Origin: Luteibacter aegosomatis
GTDB lineage: Bacteria > Pseudomonadota > Gammaproteobacteria > Xanthomonadales > Rhodanobacteraceae
DNA length: 64,000 nucleotides
Direction: 5' to 3'
NCBI RefSeq assembly: GCF_023078455.1
Contig: NZ_CP095740.1
Coordinates: forward strand, 980,001-1,044,000
Below the pieces are notes generated by a model. It saw only the letters and a list, made by a program, of their open reading frames with translations, searched no databases and was not told the DNA's origin. Below, in pieces: positions 10,245 to 18,772 of the stretch (positions within the stretch are counted from its first letter, which is position 1; each line of letters starts with the position of its first letter). The translations under genes were made by a program, and so were the position numbers.

Positions 10245-12868
10245 TGCGCCGCGCATCGTTGGTCCTGACGCTCTGGCTGGCCGCCGGAGCGGCCAGTGCC
10301 AACCCGCCGACGGAGAGGGACCTCTCCGCCGGCTGGCGCTTCCGTCTCGCCCAAGGGACGCAAGCGGGTGCGCACGCCGACCTGAAGGACTGGCTCCCGG
10401 CACACGTGCCGGGAGCCGTCCAGACCGATCTTCTCGCGCTGAAACGGATCGAGGATCCGTTCTGGCGCGACAACGAGGCCAGCCTGCAATGGATCGGCCT
10501 CTCCGACTGGGATTATCGACTCGACTTCGACGTGGACGCGGCCACCCTGGCACGCGGTCACGTCGATCTCGTTTTCGAGGGTCTCGATACCTTCGCCGAG
10601 GTGTCGCTCAACGGGAAGAAACTGCTGAGCGCGGACAACATGTTCCGCCGCTGGCGCCTGCCGGTGAAAGACACCCTGCACAAGGGTTCCAACACCCTCC
10701 AGGTACACCTGCAGTCGCCCATCGGCAAGCTGCTGCCGTGGCTGATGAAGCAGCCGTATTCGCTGCCGGGTGAATTCGATTCCGCCTTCGGCGACGAGCC
10801 CAAGGGCAAGCAGACCTCCAACTACGTGCGCAAGGCCAATTACCAGTACGGCTGGGATTGGGGCCCGCGCTACGTCACCCTCGGCATCTGGCAGCCCGTG
10901 CGCCTGGAAAGCTGGGACACGATGCGCCTGGCCGATTTCCACGTGGCGCAGAAGCACGTGGACGCCGACACCGCGCAGCTCGAAGGGCAGTTCGACCTGC
11001 GGGCGGACAAGGGCGGCCCGGTGACGCTCACCGTCGACTGGACGGCGCCGGACGGCACGCACGGTCACGAGGAGCGCAGCGTCGCCCTCGCCAAGGGCGA
11101 GAACCACCTGGCCTTGCCCGTGACCATCGCCCATCCGCAGCGCTGGTGGCCGCTGGGTTACGGCGAACCCAATCTCTATACCTTCCATGCCGAGGTCAGC
11201 GCCGACGGCCAGGCCGTCGCCGGCGTCGATCGCCACACGGGTCTGCGTAGCGTCGAATTGCGCCGTGAGAAGGATCAATGGGGGCGCAGCTTCGCCTTCG
11301 TGATCAACGGCGTGCCCGTGTTCGCCAAGGGCGCCGACCTCATCCCGTACGACAGCTTCCCCTCGCGCGTCACGCCCGAACGACAGGAAGCGCTGCTGCG
11401 CTCCGCGCACGACGCCAACATGAACATGCTGCGCATGTGGGGCGGCGGTACGTACCTCGAAGACGCGTTCTACGACGCGGCCGATCGCCTGGGCATCATG
11501 ATCTGGCAGGACTTCATGTACGGCGGCGCGATCACGCCGTACGACGAGGCCTTCCGCCAGAGCGCGCGCATCGAGGCCGAAGAGCAGGTCACCCGCCTGC
11601 GCAACCATCCGTCCATCGTGATCTGGGCCGGCAACAACGAAGTGCAGACCGGCTGGGACGACTGGCCGGACCGCCAGGACTTCCGCAAGTTCGTCAACGC
11701 CGACGAGGTCAAGCGGATCGACGACGGCATGCGCGAGCTGTTCGGCAAGACGCTGCGCAAGGTGGTTTCCGACCTCTCGCCGTCGACGCCGTACTGGGCC
11801 AGTTCGCCCAGCACCGACTTCGATGGCCCGGCCAATGTCGAGACCGACGGCGACTACCACTACTGGAAGGTGTGGTCGGGCTCCGAGCCCATCTCGCACT
11901 ACCTCGACATGACGCCGCGCTTCCAGTCCGAGTACGGCCTGCAGTCGTTCCCGGTGATGGCCACGATCAAGGCCTTCGCCAAGCCGGAAGACATGCAGCC
12001 GGAATCGAAGGTGATGCGCGCGCACCAGAAGTTCGCCAACGGCGACGGCAACCAGCGCCTGCTGTTGTACATCCGCCAGGAATACGGCGAGCCGAAGGAT
12101 TTCCCCTCGTTCGTGTACCTGAGCCAGGTGATGCAGGCCGAGGGCATCGAGCTGGCCGCCGAACACCTGCGCAGCAAGCGTCCGCAGAACATGGGCACGC
12201 TGTACTGGCAGCTCAACGACGTGTGGCCGGGCGCTTCCTGGGCCAGCGTGGATTACTTCAATCGCTGGAAGGCCCTGCAGTACCATGCCAAGCGCTTCTA
12301 CGCGCCGGTGGACGTGGTGCCGCAGCGTCGCGACGGCAAGACGACCGTGTTCGCCGTGTCGGACCGCACGACGGACTTCGACGCCACCCTGCGCCTGCGC
12401 GTCTACGACATGGCGGGGAAGATGCTGCGCGAGAGCAGCCAGCCCGTGCGCGCCGCCGCGCTGGCGAGCACGGGCGTGCTGACGCTCGACGATGCCGCGC
12501 TGCTGAAGGGCGCCGATCCGAAGCGCACCGTGGTCTCGTTCGACCTGATCGAGCAGGGCACCACCGTCGCCCATCACCTGCTGTATTTCGGCGCGGCACG
12601 CGATCTCGCGCTGCCGAAGCCGGAACTGACGTGGAACGTGAGCGACGGCGGCCATGGCCTGGTGGTGACGGTCAGCGCGAAGCGCCTCGCGCGCGCCGTA
12701 TGGGTCGACACGCAAGACCTCGACGTGCGATTGTCCGACAACGCGTTCGATCTGCTGCCCGGCGAGAGCCGGCAGCTCGACGTGCAGGGCACCACCGATC
12801 TCGAAACCCTGCGTCGTACCGTGTCGGCGATGTCGCTGGTCGATGCACTGAAGGAGGGCAAACAGTGA
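10244..12868 (+). CDS. GH2 beta-mannosidase, exported
   Basis: 874 residues. Signal peptide about residues 1-20 (RRASLVLTLWLAAGAASA). Sugar-binding beta domain, immunoglobulin-like domain and TIM barrel follow. The clan-A acid/base glutamate is E466 in WAGNNEVQTGWD and the nucleophile is E563 in QSEYGLQSFP, both characteristic of beta-mannosidases within GH2. It removes the beta-1,4-linked mannose at the base of the N-glycan core or of manno-oligosaccharides. The start ATG at 10244 overlaps the receptor stop (TGATG); the GTG three bases earlier is an alternative. It ends in a GTGA overlap with the GH125 gene, so the locus is one transcription unit. Confidence 0.93.
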   Translation: MRRASLVLTLWLAAGAASANPPTERDLSAGWRFRLAQGTQAGAHADLKDWLPAHVPGAVQTDLLALKRIEDPFWRDNEASLQWIGLSDWDYRLDFDVDAATLARGHVDLVFEGLDTFAEVSLNGKKLLSADNMFRRWRLPVKDTLHKGSNTLQVHLQSPIGKLLPWLMKQPYSLPGEFDSAFGDEPKGKQTSNYVRKANYQYGWDWGPRYVTLGIWQPVRLESWDTMRLADFHVAQKHVDADTAQLEGQFDLRADKGGPVTLTVDWTAPDGTHGHEERSVALAKGENHLALPVTIAHPQRWWPLGYGEPNLYTFHAEVSADGQAVAGVDRHTGLRSVELRREKDQWGRSFAFVINGVPVFAKGADLIPYDSFPSRVTPERQEALLRSAHDANMNMLRMWGGGTYLEDAFYDAADRLGIMIWQDFMYGGAITPYDEAFRQSARIEAEEQVTRLRNHPSIVIWAGNNEVQTGWDDWPDRQDFRKFVNADEVKRIDDGMRELFGKTLRKVVSDLSPSTPYWASSPSTDFDGPANVETDGDYHYWKVWSGSEPISHYLDMTPRFQSEYGLQSFPVMATIKAFAKPEDMQPESKVMRAHQKFANGDGNQRLLLYIRQEYGEPKDFPSFVYLSQVMQAEGIELAAEHLRSKRPQNMGTLYWQLNDVWPGASWASVDYFNRWKALQYHAKRFYAPVDVVPQRRDGKTTVFAVSDRTTDFDATLRLRVYDMAGKMLRESSQPVRAAALASTGVLTLDDAALLKGADPKRTVVSFDLIEQGTTVAHHLLYFGAARDLALPKPELTWNVSDGGHGLVVTVSAKRLARAVWVDTQDLDVRLSDNAFDLLPGESRQLDVQGTTDLETLRRTVSAMSLVDALKEGKQ

Positions 12869-14301
12869 ATCCAAGCCGTCGCAACCTGCTCAAGTGGCTC
12901 TCGCTCGCGCCCGGCCTCGCCGTGGCCGGCGGTGTCGGCGTCGCTTCCGCCGCCGGCTCGCGTTTCGCGAGCAAGCGGCCGCCGGTGGCGCAGCGCAAGT
13001 TCACCAGTCCCGCCGTGGAGGCGTTGATCGCCTCCACCAAGAAGAAGATCGCCGACCCCGAGCTCGCCTGGCTGTTCGAGAACTGCTTCCCCAACACGCT
13101 CGACACCACGGTGGAGCTGGGCCGCCTCGACGGTTACGAAGACACCTTCGTGGTCACCGGCGACATCGATGCCATGTGGTTGCGCGATTCGTCGGCCCAG
13201 GTGTGGCCCTACCTGCCGCTGACGCCGAAGGACGAGGCCCTGCGCAAGCTGTTCCGCGGGCTCATCCGCCGCCAGGCGCGCTGCATCCTCATCGATCCCT
13301 ACGCCAACGCGTTCCTTCCCGATCCGAAGGGCAAGAGCAAGCTGGAGTGGGCCCAGACCGATGCCACCGAGATGCGCCCCGGCGTGGCCGAGCGCAAGTG
13401 GGAAATCGATTCGCTGGGGTATCCCGTGCGCCTGGCCCATGGCTATTGGCAGACCACGGGCGACCGCGAGCCCTTCGACGACACGTGGCGCGAAGCGACC
13501 AAGCTCATCGTGCGCACGTTCCGCGAACAGCAGCGCAAGGACGGCCCGGGCCCCTACCACTTCGAGCGTCCGTCGCTGCGCCCGACCGATACCCAGTTCC
13601 TCAGCGGTTACGGCAACCCCACCCGTCCGGTGGGCATGATCCACGCGATGTTCCGTCCGTCGGACGACTCCACGATCTACCCGTTCAACATCCCGGGCAA
13701 CCTGTTCGCGGTGGTGACGCTCCGTCGCCTCGCGCAGATGCACGGCACGCTCTACGGCGACGCTTCGTTCGCGGCCGAATGCAACGCGCTGGCCGACGAA
13801 GTGCAGGCCGCCATCGAACAGTACGGCGTGGTCAAGGGCGAGGACGGCGATTTCTGGGCCTACGAAGTGGACGGCTACGGCGACCAGCTCGTCATGGACG
13901 ACGCCAACGTGCCCAGCCTGCTGGCGCTGCCGTACCTGGAGTGCACGCCGCGCGACGCGCGCTACGAGCGCACGCGCGCCACGGTGTGGAGCGCGCGCAA
14001 TCCGTATTTCTTCAAGGGCAGCGCCGGCGAAGGCATCGGCGGCCCGCACGAGGGGCTGCGCATGATCTGGCCGATGTCGATCATGATGAAGGCCTTCACC
14101 ACCGACGACGTGGCGGAGATCCGCCAGTGCCTGCACTGGCTGAAGACCACGCACGCCGGTACCGGCTTCATGCACGAGGCCTTCGATCAGGACGATCCCA
14201 CGAAGTTCACGCGAAGCTGGTTCGCCTGGGCCAATACGTTGTTCGGCGAACTGGTGGTTCATCTCGCCGACAAGCATCCCGATTCCCTGCGCCGCGTCTG
14301 A
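12865..14301 (+). CDS. GH125 exo-alpha-1,6-mannosidase, Tat-exported
   Basis: 478 residues, the usual length for GH125. The N-terminus SRRNLLKWLSLAPGLAVAGG is a Tat signal. Family motifs are VTGDIDAMWLRDSSAQVWPY near residues 98-117, DATEMRPGVAERKWEIDSL, and FMHEAFDQDDPTKFTRSWF near the C-terminus. GH125 enzymes are metal-independent inverting exo-mannosidases specific for alpha-1,6 linkages. The GTG start at 12865 lies inside the stop of the GH2 gene and is preceded by a strong AAGGAGG; the same frame is open for 1.6 kb upstream but only as the out-of-frame shadow of GH2. Expected to act in the periplasm after GH92 has removed alpha-1,2/1,3 mannose. Confidence 0.92.
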   Translation: MNPSRRNLLKWLSLAPGLAVAGGVGVASAAGSRFASKRPPVAQRKFTSPAVEALIASTKKKIADPELAWLFENCFPNTLDTTVELGRLDGYEDTFVVTGDIDAMWLRDSSAQVWPYLPLTPKDEALRKLFRGLIRRQARCILIDPYANAFLPDPKGKSKLEWAQTDATEMRPGVAERKWEIDSLGYPVRLAHGYWQTTGDREPFDDTWREATKLIVRTFREQQRKDGPGPYHFERPSLRPTDTQFLSGYGNPTRPVGMIHAMFRPSDDSTIYPFNIPGNLFAVVTLRRLAQMHGTLYGDASFAAECNALADEVQAAIEQYGVVKGEDGDFWAYEVDGYGDQLVMDDANVPSLLALPYLECTPRDARYERTRATVWSARNPYFFKGSAGEGIGGPHEGLRMIWPMSIMMKAFTTDDVAEIRQCLHWLKTTHAGTGFMHEAFDQDDPTKFTRSWFAWANTLFGELVVHLADKHPDSLRRV

Positions 14302-14326
14302 CGCGACGCCCTAGCCGGAGCGATTC

Positions 14327-16768
14327 ATGGTTACCCGTCGACGTTTTCTCCAGGGCATGGCCGCGGCGACCGCCGTCGGTCAGTTCGGTTCCCTCACCGC
14401 GCTGGCCAGCGGCGTTCAACAGGCCACGAACGCGCCTTCCGCGAGCGGCGGCACCGCCGTGGACGGCGTGCTGGGTTACGTCGACGTCTTCGTCGGCACG
14501 GGCGGCCACGGTCACACCTTCCCCGGTGCGACGCGGCCGTTCGGCATGGTGCAGCTGAGCCCCGATACCTACAACGCGCAGTGGGACGGTTCGTCCGGTT
14601 ACCACCAGGGCGACGGTTCGATCATGGGCTTCTCGCACACGCATCTGTCGGGCACCGGCGCCGCCGACATGCTCGACGTGCTGGTGATGCCCGCGATGGG
14701 CCCGGTGCTGTTGCAGCCCGGCGACCGCGACTACGACGGCGTGAACTACGTATCGCGCTTCGACGCGAAGAAGGCCGGCGGCGAGAAGGCGGAGAAGGGC
14801 TACAAGACCGGCATCAAGGGCTATCGTTCGCATTACACCGGCGAGCAGGCGCACCCGGGCTACTACCGCGTCAAGCTGACCAAGCACGACATCCTCGCCG
14901 AGCTGACCGCGACGCTGCGCGCGGGCATGCACCGCTACACCTTCGGCAAGGACGGCGACGCCCACCTGCTGGTCGACCTGGCCCATGGCTACCAGGACAA
15001 CCCGCAGGAACCGACGCGCGTCAGCGACGTGGAAATGCGCCTGGTCGGCAACGACACGCTGGTCGGCGGCCGTCGCGTATGGCAGTGGGCGAGCGGTCGC
15101 GTCATCTATTTCGCGATGAAGCTCTCGCGCCCGGCCAAGTCGGTCACGCTGTACTCGAACGACAAGGCGTTGCCGGCCGGCAGCACCGAAGCCAAGGGCG
15201 ATAAGCTCAAGGCCGCGCTGCACTTCGACCATGCGTCGAAGGAGCCGCTGCTGGTGAAGGTGGGCATCTCCGGCGTGGACATCGATGGCGCCATGCGCAA
15301 CGTCGACGGCGAAATCCCGGACTGGAACTTCGATGGCGTGCGCGCCTCCGCCGAGGCCGAATGGACCGCCGAACTGTCGAAGATCCGCATGGATTCGTCG
15401 TCGGACAAGGTCAAGCGCACGTTCTACAGCTCGCTCTACCACACGATGCTCGCGCCCACGGTGTTCAGCGACATCGACGGCCGTTACCGCGGCATGGACA
15501 AGGCGGTGCACACGCTGCCGGAAAACCGCCACAACTACAGCACGTATTCGCTGTGGGATACCTACCGCGCCGCGCATCCGCTGTACACGCTCTACCAGAG
15601 CGACCGCGTGCCCGACCTCGTCGACGGCCTCGTGCGCCTGGCGGTCGAGAGCCCGAGCGGTGCGCCGGTGTGGCCGCTGCAGGGCATCGAAACCGTCTGC
15701 ATGATCGGCTATCACTCCGCCGTGGTCGTGGCCGAAGCACAGGCCAAGGGCTTCAAGGGCATCGACTATGCCAAGGGCTGGCCGGTGTTCCGCCGTCGCG
15801 CCATGCAGGACGACTACTTCGGCCTGAGCTACTACCGCAAGCTCGGCTTCATCCCCAGCGACAAGGAAGGCGAGGCGGTCAGCAAGACGCTCGAGTACGC
15901 GTACGACGACTGGGCCGTGGCCTCCATGGCCGAAGCGCTGGGCCATGCCGACGAGGCGGCGGCACTGCGCAAGCGTTCGCAGAACTACGCCCACGTGTTC
16001 GACAAGGACAAGCAGTTCGTCCGCCCGATCGACGTCGACGGCAAGTGGATCGAACCGTTCGATCCGATCGCCATCGGCCATTCGACGAAGTGGCGCGACT
16101 TCACCGAATCCAACGCGTGGCAGGCGACCTTCCTCAACCAGCACGACGTGTACAACTACATGAAGCTGTTCGGTGGGGAGCAGGCGTTCGAGAAGAAGCT
16201 CGACGGCCTCTTCAACGCCGATCCCACGCTGCCCGACAACGCGCCGCCGGACATCGCCGGCATGGTGGGCCAGTATGCGTTCGGCAACGAGCCGGGCCAT
16301 CACATGCCCTACCTCTATGCCTACACGGGCGCGCACCACAAGACGCAGGCGCGCGTGCGCATGCTGCTCGACACGATGTACCTGCCCGAGCCCGACGGCC
16401 TGCCCGGCAACGAAGACTGCGGCCAGATGAGCGCGTGGTACATCATGAGTGCCATGGGCCTCTATCCGGTCGATCCGGTCAGCACTAACTACGTGTTCGG
16501 CAGCCCGGTGATCGACCGCGCGCAGATCGCGGTCGGCGGCGGTCGCACGCTCACCATCGAAGCGAAGGAGAACGGCGAGGGTCGTCCGTACATCCAGTCG
16601 GTGACCTGGAACGGCCAGCCGTGGACGAAGAGCTGGATCTCCCACGCCGAACTCGTCGCCGGTGGCACGCTGAGCTTCACGATGGGCGACAAGCCCAACG
16701 AGAGCTTCGGCAAGGCACTCGCGGACCGTCCGCCGTCGTACGGCGCGCCGGCCGACAAGCAGGCTTAA
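14327..16768 (+). CDS. GH92 alpha-mannosidase, Tat-exported
   Basis: 813 residues. Tat signal TRRRFLQGMAAATAVGQFGS. The N-terminal beta-sandwich starts with VDVFVGTGGHGHTFPGA and RPFGMVQLSPDT (residues about 50-80), followed by SGYHQGDGSIMGFSHTHLSG; the (alpha/alpha)6 barrel has GNEDCGQMSAWYIMSAMGLY near 694. GH92 enzymes are calcium-dependent exo-acting alpha-mannosidases, mostly alpha-1,2 but also 1,3, 1,4 and 1,6; linkage cannot be fixed from sequence by eye. It is the last gene of the mannoside locus, 25 bases after GH125, and is followed by a REP-type repeat pair. Confidence 0.94.
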   Translation: MVTRRRFLQGMAAATAVGQFGSLTALASGVQQATNAPSASGGTAVDGVLGYVDVFVGTGGHGHTFPGATRPFGMVQLSPDTYNAQWDGSSGYHQGDGSIMGFSHTHLSGTGAADMLDVLVMPAMGPVLLQPGDRDYDGVNYVSRFDAKKAGGEKAEKGYKTGIKGYRSHYTGEQAHPGYYRVKLTKHDILAELTATLRAGMHRYTFGKDGDAHLLVDLAHGYQDNPQEPTRVSDVEMRLVGNDTLVGGRRVWQWASGRVIYFAMKLSRPAKSVTLYSNDKALPAGSTEAKGDKLKAALHFDHASKEPLLVKVGISGVDIDGAMRNVDGEIPDWNFDGVRASAEAEWTAELSKIRMDSSSDKVKRTFYSSLYHTMLAPTVFSDIDGRYRGMDKAVHTLPENRHNYSTYSLWDTYRAAHPLYTLYQSDRVPDLVDGLVRLAVESPSGAPVWPLQGIETVCMIGYHSAVVVAEAQAKGFKGIDYAKGWPVFRRRAMQDDYFGLSYYRKLGFIPSDKEGEAVSKTLEYAYDDWAVASMAEALGHADEAAALRKRSQNYAHVFDKDKQFVRPIDVDGKWIEPFDPIAIGHSTKWRDFTESNAWQATFLNQHDVYNYMKLFGGEQAFEKKLDGLFNADPTLPDNAPPDIAGMVGQYAFGNEPGHHMPYLYAYTGAHHKTQARVRMLLDTMYLPEPDGLPGNEDCGQMSAWYIMSAMGLYPVDPVSTNYVFGSPVIDRAQIAVGGGRTLTIEAKENGEGRPYIQSVTWNGQPWTKSWISHAELVAGGTLSFTMGDKPNESFGKALADRPPSYGAPADKQA

Positions 16769-16776
16769 GAGGGTAA

Positions 16777-16860
16777 AGACACTGGGTTCCCCCTTCGCGG
16801 CAGCGACAGGCCGCACGATGTCCTCTCGTCGCTCCTGCGAAGGCAGGAGCCCAGCGTCTT
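16777..16860. repeat. REP-like 34-nt unit, inverted pair (first unit degenerate)
   Basis: The clear unit is 16827-16860, in the orientation CGTCGCTCCTGCGAAGGCAG followed by GAGCCCAGCGTCTT; a degraded inverted copy begins near 16777 (ACACTGGG...). The inner palindrome is CTCCTGC-GAAG-GCAGGAG. It lies between the GH92 stop and the next gene and has relatives at 23186-23289 and 33815-33900. Confidence 0.8.
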
Positions 16861-16989
16861 ACGTCGCGAAGTACGTAAAACCCCACTACGCAAATAACGC
16901 AACCCGACCGCAAATGTGACGCAGCAGACGAAACCTGTCATGGATGGATTTCATCATGTCGATTCCATCCAACGAGAAGGAGTCGCATC

Positions 16990-17649
16990 ATGCGTTTCGT
17001 CGTGCCCTTGCTAGCCGTTCTCGTCGCCGCGCCGGCTTTCGCCGACACCACCGTCACCTACCAGCCGCAGGGCTACACGCTCAACGTCACCGACAAGCAG
17101 TCCGGCGTGGCCCGATCCACCGTCGATGCGATGGTGGCCACCTTCTTCACCATCTATCCGCAGGAAAGCCGCGACTTCAATCCGAATGCGTCGAAGACGG
17201 TCAACATCGTGCTCGATCCCGCCTACGACGGCGTGGCCGCCACGGCGAACGCTACCGAAACCTACGGCGCGAGCTACATGATTTCGCACCCGACGGACAC
17301 CGACACGGTGACCCACGAGTCGATGCACATCGTGCAGGACTACGGTTCGCAGAACATCCCGGGCTGGATGGTCGAGGGCATCGCCGATTACGCGCGCTAT
17401 CGCTACGGCGTGAACAATGCGGCGGCCGGCTGGTCGCTCGGCAATTACCAGTCGGGCCAGAACTACACCGACAGCTATCGCGTGACCGCGCGTTTCCTCG
17501 TATGGGTGGAAGAGCATTACCCGGGAGCGGTGCAGCGCTTCGATGCGGCGTTGCGCGGTCGCTCGTACAGTGCGAACACGTGGAACCAGGTCACCGGGGC
17601 GAGCGTGGATACGCAGTGGGCGCGGTATACGCAGAACCCCGGAATCTAA
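16990..17649 (+). CDS. Secreted basic secretory protein (BSP)-family metallopeptidase
   Basis: 219 residues. Signal peptide MRFVVPLLAVLVAAPAFA. The BSP/peptidase-of-plants-and-bacteria family is recognised from VTHESMHIVQDYG (an HExxH zinc site, H-E-S-M-H, near residues 109-113), IPGWMVEGIADYARYRYG, and the C-terminal TGASVDTQWARYTQNPG. These proteins are secreted and implicated in plant and microbe interaction; their peptide substrates are poorly known. ATG at 16990 follows GAGAAGGAG. The last 50 codons and the downstream repeat were copied in tandem (see 17500-17952). Confidence 0.85.
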   Translation: MRFVVPLLAVLVAAPAFADTTVTYQPQGYTLNVTDKQSGVARSTVDAMVATFFTIYPQESRDFNPNASKTVNIVLDPAYDGVAATANATETYGASYMISHPTDTDTVTHESMHIVQDYGSQNIPGWMVEGIADYARYRYGVNNAAAGWSLGNYQSGQNYTDSYRVTARFLVWVEEHYPGAVQRFDAALRGRSYSANTWNQVTGASVDTQWARYTQNPGI

Positions 17650-17660
17650 GGCGACCGGGT

Positions 17661-17726
17661 TTCGCCGATACGATCGGCTCCCACCCCTTCGGTAGAAAGC
17701 TCCCTACCGAAGGGGGTGGGAGCCGA
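17661..17726. repeat. GCTCCCACCC-type inverted repeat, right arm cut by the duplication
   Basis: Left arm with the palindrome GCCGAT-ACG-ATCGGC and core CTCCCACCCCTTCGGTAG; right arm begins CTACCGAAGG and stops at GAGCCGA where the second unit of the tandem duplication starts. Confidence 0.85.
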
Positions 17727-17876
17727 GTATGGGTGGAAGAGCATTACCCAGGCGCGGTGCAGCGCTTCGATGCGGCGTTGCGCGGTCGCTCGTACAGTGC
17801 GAACACGTGGAACCAGGTCACCGGGGCGAGCGTGGATACGCAGTGGGCGCGGTATACGCAGAACCCCGGAATCTAA
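17727..17876 (+). pseudogene. Orphan C-terminal fragment of the BSP metallopeptidase
   Basis: Second copy of the last 49-50 codons (WVEEHYPGA ... QWARYTQNPGI, stop at 17874-17876). It has no start codon, signal peptide or zinc site, and lies behind the intact gene's own stop, so it should not be translated. It is the coding half of the tandem duplication. Confidence 0.9.
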
Positions 17877-17887
17877 GGCGATCGGGT

Positions 17888-17965
17888 TTCGCCGATACGA
17901 TCGGCTCCCGCCCCTTCGGTAGAAAGCTCCCTACCGAAGGGGTGGGAGCCGATCGTATCGGCGAA
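17888..17965. repeat. GCTCCCACCC-type inverted repeat, complete copy
   Basis: Both arms complete: TTCGCCGATACGATCGGCTC at the left, GAGCCGATCGTATCGGCGAA at the right, with CCTTCGGTAG / CTACCGAAGG inside. About 34-bp stem with a single mismatch (CCCGCC), and a small palindrome GCCGAT-ACG-ATCGGC within each arm. Confidence 0.9.
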
Positions 17966-18044
17966 CAAGGCGAAGCGGAGCCTTCACGGCTGCTAGACCC
18001 CTCCACCCACATGCTGCCCCCGCCTGAACGACCTGGAGGGGGCC

Positions 18045-18467
18045 ATGTCATACACCGGACGCATGTACCTGAGGATGTACCTGCCTTGCGCAGCGTTGCT
18101 GGCCTCGGGCGCCGTCGCCGCGGCAGCCGCGCAGATCGCCCAGGGATATCCCGGCGAACTCGGCATCGCCTCGCTTTACTCCCATCTGCCCCGCTGGCTT
18201 TTCGCCCTGGGGGCCAGCTCGGCGGCGCTGGTGGCCATGGTGCAGACCATGCGCCTGCGGTTGCGCGACCGGGATTGCTACGTGTGCGGGTGCCTTCTCG
18301 GCATGGAGCGCAGCGCGCGTGGGGGACTGGGCCGGACCCGGCGCTGCCTCGGATGCGGCAAGGTGCATGGCACGAACCATCGGTTGGCGCCGCACCTTCG
18401 ACCGCTGGCGGTGGCCGTGGACGGCCCCGCCGAACACGCCGTCAGGAGCGTACGTTCGTCACCGTGA
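18045..18467 (+). CDS. Small membrane protein with four-cysteine zinc-ribbon-like domain
   Basis: 140 residues, not recognised. Two hydrophobic segments (about residues 12-32 and 50-68) are followed by CYVCGCLLG and, about 18 residues later, RRCLGCGKVHG, two CxxC knuckles that could bind one zinc. The ATG at 18045 has an ideal GGAGGGGG six bases upstream, the main support for coding. It overlaps the end of the convergent gene at 18442 by 26 bases. It might be a membrane-anchored rubredoxin-like or zinc-ribbon protein, but no function can be given. Confidence 0.55.
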   Translation: MSYTGRMYLRMYLPCAALLASGAVAAAAAQIAQGYPGELGIASLYSHLPRWLFALGASSAALVAMVQTMRLRLRDRDCYVCGCLLGMERSARGGLGRTRRCLGCGKVHGTNHRLAPHLRPLAVAVDGPAEHAVRSVRSSP

Positions 18468-18651
18468 TGCGGTGACCGATGCGTTCGAGCAGGGCGCGCA
18501 GGGCCTCGGCGTCGTCACGCGAGGCCGATTCCTCGAGCGAAAGCCAGAGCGTGTCCCCGGAAAGGCCGTGGACCTTCTCGTTGAATTCGATCTCGATGGC
18601 GACCTTGCCGCCCGGTTGTACGACGGATACCGCGAAATTGCGTGACTGCAC
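18442..18651 (-). CDS. Conserved-looking small hypothetical protein (69 aa)
   Basis: Reads MQSRNFAVSVVQPGGKVAIE and on to HRITVTNVRS. It has an amphipathic beta-alpha pattern with an acidic stretch (EESASRDDAEAL), good codon usage for this genome and AGGGGAAG before a GTG start at 18651. No signal peptide or membrane segment. It overlaps the 3' end of the convergent gene by 26 bases. Function unknown. Confidence 0.6.
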   Translation of the reverse strand: MQSRNFAVSVVQPGGKVAIEIEFNEKVHGLSGDTLWLSLEESASRDDAEALRALLERIGHRITVTNVRS

Positions 18652-18772
18652 GTGCCCGCTTCCCCTGGGGATGTTCGGTGGTTGGGTGCATGCATATTAG
18701 CGGGGCCCGGCCGGGAAAGGTGTCGGCCACCGGCGGATGCGTGAACCAGGGCACGTCTGGATGGGGCATGGC

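Larger units (their letters stand above)
17500..17952. repeat. 227-bp tandem duplication of the BSP gene 3' end plus repeat element
   Basis: Unit 1 is 17500-17726 and unit 2 is 17727-17952. They differ at about five positions, including CCCGGGAGCG against CCCAGGCGCG and a 1-base deletion in a G-run. Each contains the last 50 codons of the BSP gene, its stop, and a copy of the GCTCCCACCC inverted repeat. The junction falls inside the right arm of the repeat in unit 1, near a CGTAT that is also present at the gene side of the breakpoint. Confidence 0.93.

Noticed and set aside
7353..10553. A 1,066-codon open frame on the minus strand opposite the TonB receptor
   Set aside because: Low-complexity Arg/Val/Gly product antisense to a clearly recognisable receptor; a GC-content artefact.
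12865..14301. GH2-GH125 fusion, as the GH125 frame is open for 1.6 kb upstream
   Set aside because: The upstream part is the Arg/Ala-rich out-of-frame shadow of GH2; the GTG at 12865 has a strong AAGGAGG and starts a Tat signal.
17500..17952. Insertion sequence or miniature transposable element
   Set aside because: The repeated 227 bp is a direct tandem copy of gene end plus repeat, without terminal inverted repeats of its own, target-site duplication or transposase.
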